Assembly: GCA_963806495.1 (NCBI GenBank)
Contig: CAWDYA010000011.1
Location: 124,001 to 188,000, forward strand
DNA length: 64,000 nucleotides
Direction: 5' to 3'
Source: CAWDYA01 sp963806495
Lineage (GTDB): Bacteria; Acidobacteriota; Polarisedimenticolia; JACPZX01; DASXTC01
Shown in pieces: positions 27,280 to 36,711 of this stretch. Both the position numbers and the translations under genes were made by a program. Numbering within the stretch: the first letter of the stretch is position 1; each line of letters starts with the position of its first letter. Under the pieces are notes generated by a model. That model searched no databases. It saw only the letters and a list, made by a program, of their open reading frames with translations, and had not been told where the DNA came from.

Positions 27280-28037
27280 AGAAAGTCCCGCCTGCGGAAG
27301 ACCAGGACCGCCAGCAGCAGCACCAGCATCGTGTACGAGACGCCATACACCGATGCGTACGCGACCTGACTCATTGGGACCGGGATGCCGTGCACCACCA
27401 GACCCTTCACGTTCAGCGCCTCGAGGTTGGGCAGGACCGCGTACAGGACGTGGCAGACGGCTCTCCCGAAGCCCCCCTGTATCTTGTCCGCCAGGAGGAG
27501 AAGCCCCCACGAGAGATGCCCGATGACGTAGAACGTGACGGTGAACAGGCTTGCCAGGATCGGGCTGGAGAACGAGGAGAACAGGATGGCGATAGCGGTG
27601 ACGAGGGCCAGCTCGACGAAGATGAGGACCACCGCGCGGGTGATAGCCGGATCCATCCAGCCCTTCACGATCAGCAGCAGATAGAAGAAGGCGGTCATGA
27701 TCGCCACGTTGACGGCCAGCACCATGACCAGACCCAGGTACTTGCCGAGGATGAACTGCGACCGGCGGATCGGCTTGGAGACCAGCGTGTAGACGGTGCG
27801 CTTCTCGATCTCCTTGAACACCAGGCCGACGCCGACGAAGATGGCCGTGGCCACCCCGAACAGCGAGATCGAGGCCAGCCCGATGTCCTTGACGATCTTC
27901 TCCTCGGATCCCACGGTGAGCAGGCTCAGGATCCGGCTCGAGGCGATCATGATGATCGCGAAGGCCAGCAGGAGATAGAAGATCCTGTCCCGGATCGCCT
28001 CCCGGAAGGTGTTGCGCGCGATGGCGAGCGTCTTCAC
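27276..28037 (-). CDS. ABC-2 type transporter permease
   Basis: Inner-membrane permease of 253 residues with about six TM segments (IFYLLLAFAIIMIAS, SLFGVATAIFVGVGLVF, YLGLVMVLAVNVAIMTAFF, and others) and the loop FKEIEKRTVYTLVSKPIRRSQFILGKYLG, typical of NosY/YhaP-like ABC-2 permeases. GTG start at 28035-28037 overlaps the ATPase stop (GTGA), and the TPR gene overlaps its end, so all three are coupled. Substrate unknown; in this setting a lipid-linked glycan, polymer or an envelope factor is possible. It lacks the classical Wzm signature. Confidence 0.86.
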   Translation of the reverse strand: MKTLAIARNTFREAIRDRIFYLLLAFAIIMIASSRILSLLTVGSEEKIVKDIGLASISLFGVATAIFVGVGLVFKEIEKRTVYTLVSKPIRRSQFILGKYLGLVMVLAVNVAIMTAFFYLLLIVKGWMDPAITRAVVLIFVELALVTAIAILFSSFSSPILASLFTVTFYVIGHLSWGLLLLADKIQGGFGRAVCHVLYAVLPNLEALNVKGLVVHGIPVPMSQVAYASVYGVSYTMLVLLLAVLVFRRRDFL

Positions 28038-28966
28038 CGGCCGGAGACCTCCCGCAGATACAGATCCTCGAGCGTCTCGCGCCGCGCCGCCACCGAGATG
28101 AGACGTCCGCTGCCGCCGCGGATCGCAAAGAGCAGACGGTCCAGATCCGGTTCGGTGGCGACCCGCACCAGCGACTCCGCGCCGCGCGCGGAGAGAAGCT
28201 CGCCCTGCAGCCCGTCGCCGCAGAGCGATTCGAAGGCCGGGCCGGCCCAGGTGACCTCCCATGACCGGACGCTCGGCGACAGGAGGTCGGAGAGACGGCC
28301 GGAGATGCCGATCCTCCCCTCCTTCAGGATACCCACCCGGTCGCAGATCGCCTCGGCGTCCGAGAGGATGTGCGAGGAGAAGAAGACCGTCCGGCCGCGC
28401 GCCTTCAGGTCGAGAATGATATCGCGGAACTCCCGGCGGCCGATCGGGTCGAGCCCGCTCATCGGCTCGTCGAGGATGACGAAGTCCGGGTCGTTGATCA
28501 GCGCCTGCGCCATTCCGATCCGCTGGAGCATCCCCTTGGAGTACTTCCTGAGGGGCAGGTCGGCGCGGCCGGTCATCCCGACCCGCTCGAGCACATCCTC
28601 GGAGCGGGCGCGCCGCTCCGCCCTGGCGTACCCGAAGAGCTGGCCGTAGAAGTCGAGGAATTCGCGGCCGGTGAGATACTCGTAGAAGAACGGGTTCTCC
28701 GGCAGGAACCCGATCCGGCGGCGGAGGGCCACCCGGGTGTGCTCCTGCCCGAAGATCCTGATGCGGCCGGCATCGGGGAAGATCAGCGAGAGGATGGTCT
28801 TGATCGTCGTCGTCTTGCCGGCGCCGTTCTGCCCGAGCAGGCCGAACACCTCGGAGCGCTCGATCGTGAGATCGAGCCCCCGGATCACCTCGCGCGACGT
28901 GAGCGAGAGATGCCCTTTGTACGTCTTGCGCAACCCTTCGATCTCGAGGACCGGCTCCGGCATCAT
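28034..28966 (-). CDS. ABC transporter ATP-binding protein
   Basis: ATPase of 310 residues partnering the adjacent ABC-2 permease. Walker A GQNGAGKTT, Q-loop region RIGFLPENPFFYEYLT, signature KYSKGMLQRI (the usual YSKGM form of the CcmA-like group), Walker B FVILDEPMSGLDP, switch His in FFSSHIL. The ~90-residue C-terminal extension (SWEVTWAGPAFES, VAARRETLEDLYL) is common in gliding/Nos-type exporters. Start at ATG 28964-28966, overlapping the upstream glycosyltransferase stop; a second ATG follows directly. Confidence 0.9.
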   Translation of the reverse strand: MMPEPVLEIEGLRKTYKGHLSLTSREVIRGLDLTIERSEVFGLLGQNGAGKTTTIKTILSLIFPDAGRIRIFGQEHTRVALRRRIGFLPENPFFYEYLTGREFLDFYGQLFGYARAERRARSEDVLERVGMTGRADLPLRKYSKGMLQRIGMAQALINDPDFVILDEPMSGLDPIGRREFRDIILDLKARGRTVFFSSHILSDAEAICDRVGILKEGRIGISGRLSDLLSPSVRSWEVTWAGPAFESLCGDGLQGELLSARGAESLVRVATEPDLDRLLFAIRGGSGRLISVAARRETLEDLYLREVSGR

Positions 28967-30126
28967 CCGCTCCCGAGCTGCGTGGAGAGCTCCACGGCCC
29001 GCTCCGCCTCTCCCGCCACCATGTGCTCGTACAGACGCTCCTGACGCCGGACCATCTCGTCGATGTCCCACGGTCCGACGCGAAGCCGCGCCTCGGCGCC
29101 CATCCGCCGTCGCCTGTCGGGGTCGGCGACGAGCAGCATGGTCCGCTGCGCCAGCCCTTCCACGTCGCCCGGCGGCAGCAGGTATCCCGTGACCCCGTCC
29201 TCGACCGCCTCGGGCGCGCCGTCGACGCGTGTCGCCACGATCGGCAGCCCGGTGGCCATCGCCTCGGGAAAGACGCGGGGCAGCCCCTCCCACAGCGAGG
29301 TGTGCAGGAGGATGTCGATGCCGCGCAGCAGCTCGGGGACGTCACGCCGCCATCCGGCCAGCTCGACCCGTCCGGTCAGTCCCTCGCGGTCGATGAGCGT
29401 CTCGACCTGCGGTCTCATGACGCCGTCGCCGACGAGGAGGAACCGGACGCGGCCGTCCATTCCGGGCTCCTTCAGGACCCGGGCGGCCACCCGCACGAAG
29501 TCGAGCGGCGATTTCTGCGGCTTGAGACAGCCCACCATGCCGACCGTGACCGGCCCTTCCGGCGCCGACTCGCGCGGGGTGAACCGAGGCAGAGGCACGC
29601 CGCTGCGGATCAGCGTGACCTTCTCCGGGAGGAACAGGTCCAGCGCGAGCCCCGTCTCCATGTTGGCCCGCGACACCGCCACGAACGCCGTGGTGGTGAA
29701 CCGCCCCGTGACCCGCTCGACGGCCTGGTACAGATGCCGTGTCAGCCACGGCTGGCCATCATGGAATCCGTACCCGTGGATCGAGTGGACGATGTGCGGC
29801 ACGCCGGCGATGGTGGCCGCCCAGCGTCCCAGGATACCCGCCTTGGACGAATGGGTGTGCACGACATCGGGCCGCTCCCGCCTCAACAGCGCGATCAGAC
29901 GCGTCAGCGCGGCCGCGTCCCGTCGCGGGGACGGCTCCCGGACCAGCGGGTCGACCAGATGCACACGGGCGTCCAGACCGCGGGCCTCGTCCACGAGCAG
30001 ACCCTCGGCGCCGGTCACGAGGCTCGGCTCGAAGCGGCGCCGGTCGAGATGGCCGACCGTGTAAAGGGTGTTCTGCTGCGCTCCGCCCAGCTCCAGCTTG
30101 GTGATGATGTGGCACACACGGATCAT
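28963..30126 (-). CDS. glycosyltransferase family 4
   Basis: GT-B glycosyltransferase, 387 residues. N-terminal VCHIITKLELGGAQQNTL is the usual GT4 opening (the Gly-Gly-Ala loop binds the donor phosphate). In the C-terminal half, HTSLWEGLPRVFPEAMATGLP holds the E-x7-E motif, and GYLLPPGDVEGLA follows. The ATG at 30124-30126 overlaps asnB (ATGA). It should add one sugar, from a nucleotide-sugar donor, to a lipid-linked oligosaccharide on the cytoplasmic face; donor and linkage cannot be told. Confidence 0.88.
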   Translation of the reverse strand: MIRVCHIITKLELGGAQQNTLYTVGHLDRRRFEPSLVTGAEGLLVDEARGLDARVHLVDPLVREPSPRRDAAALTRLIALLRRERPDVVHTHSSKAGILGRWAATIAGVPHIVHSIHGYGFHDGQPWLTRHLYQAVERVTGRFTTTAFVAVSRANMETGLALDLFLPEKVTLIRSGVPLPRFTPRESAPEGPVTVGMVGCLKPQKSPLDFVRVAARVLKEPGMDGRVRFLLVGDGVMRPQVETLIDREGLTGRVELAGWRRDVPELLRGIDILLHTSLWEGLPRVFPEAMATGLPIVATRVDGAPEAVEDGVTGYLLPPGDVEGLAQRTMLLVADPDRRRRMGAEARLRVGPWDIDEMVRRQERLYEHMVAGEAERAVELSTQLGSG

Positions 30127-32105
30127 CGGGCTGCTCCGTCCGCCACCGCCTCGGCCGGGCGGGGTCGTGCCTCGACCACGCTGCGGAACCAGTGCTCGAG
30201 CATGACCAGCGACCAGATCATGTCCTCGCGGTTGGCCGCCCCGCTCGCGTGCTCGTCGAGAAGCGCCCGGACTCCCTCGGGGCGCAGGATCCCCCGCGAT
30301 CGGGCGGCCGGGTCGAGCAGCAGCTCTCTGCAGTAGCCCGCCAGCTCGCCGCGCAGCCAGTGATCCAGCGGCAGACCGAACCCCGCCTTCCGGCCGCGTG
30401 TCACGGCATCGGGCAGGCCGGCGCCGAAGACGCGCCGGAGGATCCGCTTGCCCCGGCCCGTCCCGTGAGCGGTGATCTTCATCCGCGCCGGAACGCGCAT
30501 CGCCAGCTCCACCACGCGGTGATCCAGAAACGGGCAGCGGTCCTCCAGCCCGTGCGCCATCGTCGCCGCATCCACCTTGTGCAGCATGTCGTCGGGCAGG
30601 GAGACGAGCAGATCCGCCCTCTGTGCCGGAAGGACCGGGTCGTCTCCGCCGGACGCGCCGTCCCAGGCCGCGTGCAGAGCGGCCAGCGGATCCGCGGGTC
30701 CCGCCGCGCGCAGGAAGTCGTCCGTGAGCACGGCCGCCGCGGTGTCCGGGGTCAGGCAGGCGATCCAGGCGTCGTTGCGCGCGCGCGGGCCGAGCGCCGC
30801 GGCATCCACGAACCTGCGGGCCCGCCCCGGCAGGTTGCGCCTTCCGGGCGCCGCCGGGATCGCGCCCACGATCGGACCGGCCAGTCGCGCGGCCATGCGG
30901 GCGGCGAAGGTGCCGGCCATCCTGTGGGCCCGGTAGCGATCGTAGCCGAGGAACAGCTCGTCGGCGCCGTCGCCGGACAGGCTCACCGTGACATGGTCCC
31001 GCACGGCGCGCGCCAGATGGTAAACCGCCACGGCGGACGAGTCGGCGAACGGCTGGTCGAGATGCCAGGCGATCACCGGCAACGCGTCGACGGCCCAGGA
31101 GGCCGTCGGCCGCCCCGGGATCTCGTGGTGCTCGGCGCCCAGCGCCCGGGCCACGCCGGCGGCAATCGGGGTCTCGTCGTAGTCCGCCCGGTCGAAACCG
31201 ACGGTGAAGGTCTTCACGCGTCCGGGAGCGAGCCGTGCCATGCGCGACGCGATGATCCCAGAGTCGAGCCCGCCGCTGAGAAACAGCCCCAGCGGCACGT
31301 CGCTTCGCAGCCGCAGCCCGATCGACTCGTCCAGCGTGGCCGCCAGCTCCTCGCACAGCGCCGTCTCATCGGCCGGCCCGTCACCCGCCGCCTCGGGCAG
31401 TGTCCACCAGGAACGGATCGAGGCGCGGCCGCGCTCGTACACGAGCAGCGATCCCGGCGGCAGCTTCATGATCCCCTCCACCGCCGTCCCGGGGCCGGGC
31501 ACGTACTTGAGCGCGAGATAGCTGCGCAGCGCCGGGGGGCACGGCACGACCGGCTCCCCGCGCGAGCGCATCAGCGCCGTCAGCGCCTTGATCTCGGAGG
31601 CGAACCGCAGCCCGCCGCCGCCGATGCCGTAGTACAGAGGTTTCTGCCCCATCCGGTCACGCGCCAGGATCGCCCGGCGGCGCCGCACGTCCCACAGGGC
31701 GAGCGCGAACATGCCGCGCAGGCGCGTGAGGAACGCATCACCTTCCTCCTCGTACAGGTGGAGCGCCACCTCGGTGTCGCCGTCGGAATGGAAGGTGTGG
31801 CCGCGCGAGACCAGCCCCGCCCGCAGCTCGAGATAGTTGTAGATCTCGCCGTTGAGCGCGATCCAGACGGGCGGCTCGCCGTCCGGGCCGCCGCACCGGA
31901 GAGGCATCGGCTGCGCCGCCCGCTCGCTCAGATCGATGACGGCCAGCCTGCGGTGCCCGAGCACGGCGCCGGGCAGGCGGACGATCCGCTCTCCGTCCGG
32001 CCCCCGGTGGGCCAGGGTCGACAGCATGAGGGACACGCCGTCCTCGACACCGGGCGGCGTGGCACCGGCCTGATCGGCCGCGAAGATTCCGGCGAGGCCG
32101 CACAT
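30123..32105 (-). CDS. asnB: asparagine synthase-type glutamine amidotransferase
   Basis: AsnB-family protein, 660 residues. The N-terminal Ntn glutaminase begins MCGLAGIF with nucleophile Cys2, and ALNGEIYNY and GDTEVALHLYEEEG are present. The synthetase domain has the PP-loop LFLSGGLDSGI, SGDGADELFLGY and KVDAATMAHGLEDRCPFLDHRVVE. In glycan operons such proteins often amidate a sugar carboxylate or a peptide, or supply asparagine; the true acceptor is unknown here. Start chosen at the ATG giving Cys2 (32103-32105). It follows the FAD-dependent gene by one base and overlaps the GT4 gene. Confidence 0.88.
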   Translation of the reverse strand: MCGLAGIFAADQAGATPPGVEDGVSLMLSTLAHRGPDGERIVRLPGAVLGHRRLAVIDLSERAAQPMPLRCGGPDGEPPVWIALNGEIYNYLELRAGLVSRGHTFHSDGDTEVALHLYEEEGDAFLTRLRGMFALALWDVRRRRAILARDRMGQKPLYYGIGGGGLRFASEIKALTALMRSRGEPVVPCPPALRSYLALKYVPGPGTAVEGIMKLPPGSLLVYERGRASIRSWWTLPEAAGDGPADETALCEELAATLDESIGLRLRSDVPLGLFLSGGLDSGIIASRMARLAPGRVKTFTVGFDRADYDETPIAAGVARALGAEHHEIPGRPTASWAVDALPVIAWHLDQPFADSSAVAVYHLARAVRDHVTVSLSGDGADELFLGYDRYRAHRMAGTFAARMAARLAGPIVGAIPAAPGRRNLPGRARRFVDAAALGPRARNDAWIACLTPDTAAAVLTDDFLRAAGPADPLAALHAAWDGASGGDDPVLPAQRADLLVSLPDDMLHKVDAATMAHGLEDRCPFLDHRVVELAMRVPARMKITAHGTGRGKRILRRVFGAGLPDAVTRGRKAGFGLPLDHWLRGELAGYCRELLLDPAARSRGILRPEGVRALLDEHASGAANREDMIWSLVMLEHWFRSVVEARPRPAEAVADGAAR

Positions 32106-32106
32106 C

Positions 32107-33438
32107 CTAGAGCGCCTCCCCCGGGGACGCACCGGCGCGCGCGGCCAGCAGATCCAGCGCAAGCGATCGCCCCTCGGCCAGGGAGTCCTCCATCGAGTTG
32201 TAGTACCAGGCCCCGTAGCGGCCCGCGGAGCGGATCCCGTGTGCCGCGAGCGTCTCGTGGATCCCGGGCAGCGCCGCTCGTCGGTGCGCGTCATAGATCA
32301 CGTACGCGGGGTTGATGTAGAAGGTGGCGCGCGTCAGGATACGGTCGCGCTCGTTCAGGATACCGGCGCGGATGAGCCCCTCGCGGCACCGCTCGGAAAG
32401 CTCCTCCTCGTTCCAGGGCTGGCCCGGGCGCGCCGCGACCTCGAGATAGATCGACGAGCAGCCTTCGGGGGCGGCGGCCGGCGTGAAGGACGCCGGGAAG
32501 CCCGCCCGGTAGAACGGGAACTCCTTTTCGGGAAAGTAGACCCAGTGCTTGTCGGGATGGAGGATCCTGTCCACGCCGAGGTTCAGGTTGATCACGGCCA
32601 CGTGCCGGAGCCCGCGCGAGCGCTCGAGCACGTCCGCCGGCAGCCCGCGGGTGATCGCGGCCAGGCGCGGCAGAGGCAGCGTGGAGATCAGCCTCTCGTA
32701 GGCGATCGTCTCTCCCGAGCGAAGCGTGACGGTGCGCCGCACCGCATCGACGGAAGTGACCTCCTCGTTGCATCTCAGACCGCGCACGCGCTTCGCCAGC
32801 GCGGCCGGCAGGATCTCGATGCCCCCCTCCTTCGGATAGAGGAACGAGGGATTGTAGCCGAACGCCTTCGTCGAGACGCCGAGCGCGCCCTCGACCACGT
32901 CGCGCAGCGACGGTCTCGGGATCGACCAGGAGACCCAGTCGCAGGTGACCTCGTCCAGGTCGGTCAGCCAGAGCTTCTCGTTGTAGGGGAACATGAAGTG
33001 CCGGGCGATGCCGTCGCCGAAGGTCCGCAGCACCCAGTCCCGGAAGGAAAGCCGCCCGGCCTCCTCGGGGGTGACCTCACCGCCGCGCATCGCCTCGACG
33101 AAACCCACGAGGCACTCGGCCACCACCGCGGGCGGCAGCCCATGCGTGTTGACCTGGAACGGGTACGGCGTGAACACACCGTGCGAGTGGATCCAGGCCT
33201 TGCGATCGATCGCCGCGAACCGCCCGGTGGGGATCAGCTCGCTCACCAGCGCCCGGATCTCCGGCCGGCGCAGATGCAGCAGGTGGCCGGTCAGGTCGAA
33301 CGTGAAGCCGTCCTTGACCACCGAGCGGCAGAGCCCACCGGGCCGCTCCTCGCGTTCGAGGACGGTGACCGACTCATGATCCTGCAGGTGGTAGGCGGCC
33401 GACAGGCCCGTGAGCCCGGCGCCGAGCACCACGATCAC
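32107..33438 (-). CDS. FAD-dependent amine-oxidase/UDP-galactopyranose-mutase-like protein
   Basis: Flavoprotein, 443 residues. The Rossmann motif VVLGAGLTGLSAAYHL is at the N-terminus, with LEREERPGGLCRSVVKDGFTFD for the ADP-ribose site and the family box TGHLLHLR. RHFMFPYNEKLWLTDLDEV resembles the region found in protoporphyrinogen-oxidase-like and UDP-galactopyranose-mutase-like proteins of polysaccharide loci. GYNPSFLYPKEGGIEILPAAL and a C-terminal AGRYGAWYYNSMEDSLAEG close the FAD fold. It may make a furanose sugar donor or oxidise a nucleotide sugar. GTG start at 33436-33438 overlaps the transferase stop. Confidence 0.78.
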   Translation of the reverse strand: MIVVLGAGLTGLSAAYHLQDHESVTVLEREERPGGLCRSVVKDGFTFDLTGHLLHLRRPEIRALVSELIPTGRFAAIDRKAWIHSHGVFTPYPFQVNTHGLPPAVVAECLVGFVEAMRGGEVTPEEAGRLSFRDWVLRTFGDGIARHFMFPYNEKLWLTDLDEVTCDWVSWSIPRPSLRDVVEGALGVSTKAFGYNPSFLYPKEGGIEILPAALAKRVRGLRCNEEVTSVDAVRRTVTLRSGETIAYERLISTLPLPRLAAITRGLPADVLERSRGLRHVAVINLNLGVDRILHPDKHWVYFPEKEFPFYRAGFPASFTPAAAPEGCSSIYLEVAARPGQPWNEEELSERCREGLIRAGILNERDRILTRATFYINPAYVIYDAHRRAALPGIHETLAAHGIRSAGRYGAWYYNSMEDSLAEGRSLALDLLAARAGASPGEAL

Positions 33439-34577
33439 TGACGCCTCCAGGAGACGAGGTTCTGACGCGCCGCCATCACGGCGGCCCGCTCCTGGACGTC
33501 GCTCACCCCGGGTTCGGCCGCTTCCAGCCGTTCGCCCTGCGGCCGTGCCGGCGCCGCGCTCGCGGGCACGCGCGCCAGCGCGAGCCCGACGACCACCATG
33601 AACGACCCGACCGAGACCACGAGCAGCGCCGACGGCGTCTCGGTGAGATAGAGGTTCAGGATCCCCAGGCCGCCCAGCACGGCCCCGCTGAGCCAGGTCA
33701 CGCGCGTGACGGCCGGCACCGTGAGCCCGAGACGCGACAGGCGTATGGCGAAATGATCGGGGCTTCCCTTGAAGGGGTTGGCGCGTCGGCCGAGCCGCAG
33801 CGTCATGACGTATACGGTATCGAAGATCGGCACGGCCAGGATCAGCAGCGGGCTCAGGTAGCCGATGTGATTCACCGCATCATACTTGCCGATCATCGCG
33901 AGCGCGCCGAGCATCATCCCGATGAAAAGGCTGCCGGTGTCGCCCATGAAGATCCTGGCCGGATGCACATTGTACCTGAGGAACCCGAGCAGACTGCCCA
34001 TCAGGGTGGCGGTCATCAGGACGATCGGCGTCTGGCCGTTGAGGAACGCCACCACCAGCAGGAACGCCGCCGCGACGAACGCCGTTCCCGATGCGAGGCC
34101 GTCCATGATGTCGATGATGTTGAAGGCGTTGGTCATTCCCACGAGCCACAGCACCGTGAGGATCAGGTTGAGCCAGGAGGGCAGCGCGCCTATATGGATC
34201 GCGATGTCGCTCTTGATCAGCACGAGCGTGGCAAACCCCTGCCCGAGGAACTTTGGCCAGACCCCCAGGACGCCGAAATCGTCGATCAGGCCCAGAAGCA
34301 CCAGGATCGTGCCGGCCAGCAGCAGACCCAGGACCCGCCGGTCGAAGTCGAACACGAGCGCCATGGTCAGAACGAACGAGACGTACACGGCCAGGCCGCC
34401 CAGATACGGGGTCGCGCGCCGGTGCTTCTTGAGGGAGCCGTCCGGCTGATCCACGATGCCGAACCGCTCCGCCGCCCGCGCGGCCACCGGCGTTCCGTAC
34501 AGCGACAGGGCCAGCGCCGTGACGAAGCACATCAACGCCGTGACGGGCGTGGGGATCGATGGGGACATCTCGAGCAT
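33435..34577 (-). CDS. WecA/TagO-type undecaprenyl-phosphate sugar-1-phosphate transferase
   Basis: Polytopic membrane enzyme of 380 residues, MraY/WecA family, which loads the first sugar-1-phosphate (often GlcNAc) onto undecaprenyl phosphate. The three catalytic blocks are seen: LLGLIDDFGVLG, NAFNIIDIMDGLASG and IFMGDTGSLFIG. The fourth, usually a His-rich loop, reads SPDHFAIRLSR, with fewer His residues than TagO or WecA. About ten TM segments. A Pro/Ala/Glu-rich C-terminal tail (about 50 residues) is extra. Start at ATG 34575-34577, overlapping the preceding GT2 stop by one base. It initiates the glycan made by the surrounding genes. Confidence 0.87.
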   Translation of the reverse strand: MLEMSPSIPTPVTALMCFVTALALSLYGTPVAARAAERFGIVDQPDGSLKKHRRATPYLGGLAVYVSFVLTMALVFDFDRRVLGLLLAGTILVLLGLIDDFGVLGVWPKFLGQGFATLVLIKSDIAIHIGALPSWLNLILTVLWLVGMTNAFNIIDIMDGLASGTAFVAAAFLLVVAFLNGQTPIVLMTATLMGSLLGFLRYNVHPARIFMGDTGSLFIGMMLGALAMIGKYDAVNHIGYLSPLLILAVPIFDTVYVMTLRLGRRANPFKGSPDHFAIRLSRLGLTVPAVTRVTWLSGAVLGGLGILNLYLTETPSALLVVSVGSFMVVVGLALARVPASAAPARPQGERLEAAEPGVSDVQERAAVMAARQNLVSWRRQ

Positions 34578-35542
34578 CAGGACACCGTCTGTGACGCGAC
34601 GCGGGCGCTCAGGGCGCGCCGTTTGGCGAACGCCCGCCGGAGCATCCCCCGGTGGCGCCACGTCATTAATATGGTGGCCGGTGAGAAAATCGCCAACCAG
34701 CCCCACAGGGCGAGATCCCAGGCGAGGATGAACGGCAGGTTGACCAGGAACGACCGCGGCGTCTCGTTCTTGATCATGGCCAGATACCTGTTCTTGATGA
34801 TGTGGGCCTGGATTTGCGGCGGCCGGCGGGCCATTTCAAGCCGTTTCCGCCCGTGGCCACGGCGCGCCGACTGGGTGCCGCCCCGGAAGTGCGCCGCCAC
34901 CGCCGCGGGCTGGTACCTGCAGATCCATCCCATCCGACGCGCCCGCCACCCGGCGTCGAAGTCCTCGCCGAACGCGAAGAAGTCCTCGTCGAAGAACTCG
35001 CCTCCCACCGTGAGGCTCTCGACCGCCTCCCGGCTGTAGAGCGCGGCGGCGCCGCAGACGGAGAACACCTCACCGGGCTCGTCGTACTGCCCGCGATCGG
35101 GCTCTCCATAGCCCCGTTCCTTGACACGGCGGCTCCGCGTCAGGATCTGCCCTGTTGTGTCGAGTGTGCGCCTGTCGAAGCGAAGCACCTTGCCCGCGAC
35201 GCTGCCCGTGCGGTCTTGGGATGCGAACGGCTCGAGCGCCCGTTCGAGGTATGTCGGCTCCAGAACGGCATCCGCATTGAGAAAAAGGATATAGGCGCCG
35301 TGGGCCCTTTTCAACCCGATGTTGTTGCCCGCGCAGTACCCGGTGTTGGTTCCGTTCTCGATCAGCGTCGTCGACGGGAAACGCTCCCGTACCAGCGACG
35401 CCGAACCGTCGCTCGAGGCGTTGTCCACCACGATCAGCTCCACCTCGGGATGCGTCTGGGCCAGCACGGACGACAGACATCCCTCGAGGAAATCGTGCGA
35501 GTTCCACGACAGCACGATGACCGACACGAGCGGCGCGCTCAC
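34577..35542 (-). CDS. glycosyltransferase family 2, rhamnosyltransferase-like
   Basis: GT-A enzyme, 321 residues. It opens VSVIVLSWNSHDFLEGCLSS, has VVDNASSDGS, and a DxD-type segment ILFLNADAVLEP; FFAFGEDFDAGWRARRMGW is the acceptor-side block of WcaA/rhamnosyltransferase-like GT2 enzymes. The C-terminus contains one or two hydrophobic segments (LVNLPFILAWDLALWGWLAIF), suggesting membrane association. GTG start (35540-35542) overlaps the upstream GT4 stop. Transfers a sugar, perhaps a deoxyhexose, to the growing lipid-linked chain; the donor is not deducible. Confidence 0.87.
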   Translation of the reverse strand: MSAPLVSVIVLSWNSHDFLEGCLSSVLAQTHPEVELIVVDNASSDGSASLVRERFPSTTLIENGTNTGYCAGNNIGLKRAHGAYILFLNADAVLEPTYLERALEPFASQDRTGSVAGKVLRFDRRTLDTTGQILTRSRRVKERGYGEPDRGQYDEPGEVFSVCGAAALYSREAVESLTVGGEFFDEDFFAFGEDFDAGWRARRMGWICRYQPAAVAAHFRGGTQSARRGHGRKRLEMARRPPQIQAHIIKNRYLAMIKNETPRSFLVNLPFILAWDLALWGWLAIFSPATILMTWRHRGMLRRAFAKRRALSARVASQTVS

Positions 35543-36711
35543 GCGCCCGCCTCCGCCCGCGCGCGGCCGAGGGCTTCCCGGTAGACGTCCAGCGTCCCGC
35601 GGGCGGTGCGCTCCCAGGTGAAGCCGGCCGCACGCGAAAGTCCCCTGCCGATCAACCGATCCCGCAGAGGCATCTCCGACAGCAGCGACCAGAGCCCCGA
35701 TGCGATCGCCCCGGTGTCCTCCGGATCCACAAGCAGCGCGGCGTCGCCCGCCACCTCGGGGAAGCACGACGTCGAGGCGGCGAGCACCGGGACGCCGGAG
35801 GCCATCGCCTCGAGCACCGGCAGCCCGAACCCCTCGTACAGCGACGGGTAGGCGACGGCGGCGGCGCCCGCGTAGAGCGCAGGCAGATCGGCCGGTGCGA
35901 CGTATCCGATCGCACGCACCGATCCGGAGAGCCCGCGGGACTCGATCGCCGGCTCGAGCGGGCCGGACGGCGCTTCCACGCGTCCGACCAGCGCCAGACG
36001 CAGATGCGGCGCGCGCGCCAGGACCGTCCCGAACGCGTCGAGCAGCCTGTCGATGTTGCGCCGCGGCGTGATCGAGCCGACGTGCAGGACGTACTCCTCC
36101 CCGAGGTCGTACTGCTGCCGAACGGCGGCGAGCCTCTCCGCGTCCTCGATCGGCGCGAACTCCGGATCCGGCGCGAGGGGAACGGCGGTGACGCGGTCGG
36201 GCGGGATCCCGTACCGGTCGATGATGTCGCGGCGCGAGCGCTCGGACACCGTCAGCACGTGTCTTGCCTTTCGCGCCGAGGAGGCGGCGAAGCCGGAGAA
36301 GGCGAGCCGCGCCCTGGCGGTGAACCACTCCGGGTGCAGGTCGAAGGTGATGTCGTGGATGGTGACCACCGCCGGGCAGGGGCACAGCGCCGGAAGCGTA
36401 TAGAAGGGGCTGTGCAGCAGATCCACCCGCCGGCGCAGCAGGTGGGCCGGCAGACGCAGGTGATTCCACGAGAAGACGTTGTCGAGACGGGGCGCCAGCG
36501 CGCCGAGCGGCGGTGCGAGGATCACCGACTCGACGGCCCGATCGGGCAGCCCACCCTCCGGCTCGGCCGGCAGATACAGACGCAGGACGATCGACGGATC
36601 CCGGCCCGCCATGGCGCGCACCAGGTTCCTCACGTACCGGCCCACGCCGGTCGGCTGGACGACCATGCTTCGGCCGTCGATCCCCACGGTCATCGTGCGC
36701 GGCGCGGTCAT
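35539..36711 (-). CDS. glycosyltransferase family 4
   Basis: GT-B enzyme, 390 residues. Motifs GIDGRSMVVQPTGVGRYVRNLV at the start (the Gly-loop), VVTIHDITFDLHPEWF, HVGSITPRRNIDRLLDAF, and AVAYPSLYEGFGLPVLEAMASGVP with the E-x7-E pair. This form is frequent for mannosyl- and other hexosyltransferases (WbaZ/WbdA-like). Start ATG 36709-36711 overlaps the next GT4 stop. It and the following gene are similar in plan (both begin GID/GFD-R and carry IHD), so they look like an old duplication. Confidence 0.87.
   Translation of the reverse strand: MTAPRTMTVGIDGRSMVVQPTGVGRYVRNLVRAMAGRDPSIVLRLYLPAEPEGGLPDRAVESVILAPPLGALAPRLDNVFSWNHLRLPAHLLRRRVDLLHSPFYTLPALCPCPAVVTIHDITFDLHPEWFTARARLAFSGFAASSARKARHVLTVSERSRRDIIDRYGIPPDRVTAVPLAPDPEFAPIEDAERLAAVRQQYDLGEEYVLHVGSITPRRNIDRLLDAFGTVLARAPHLRLALVGRVEAPSGPLEPAIESRGLSGSVRAIGYVAPADLPALYAGAAAVAYPSLYEGFGLPVLEAMASGVPVLAASTSCFPEVAGDAALLVDPEDTGAIASGLWSLLSEMPLRDRLIGRGLSRAAGFTWERTARGTLDVYREALGRARAEAGA

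Noticed and set aside
28034..28966. Non-canonical ABC signature (YSKGM) as an anomaly
   Set aside because: This form is normal for the ATPases of the CcmA/Nos-type ABC-2 group.
30192..32315. Plus-strand open frame of about 700 codons
   Set aside because: Antisense to asnB; shadow of a high-GC third codon position.
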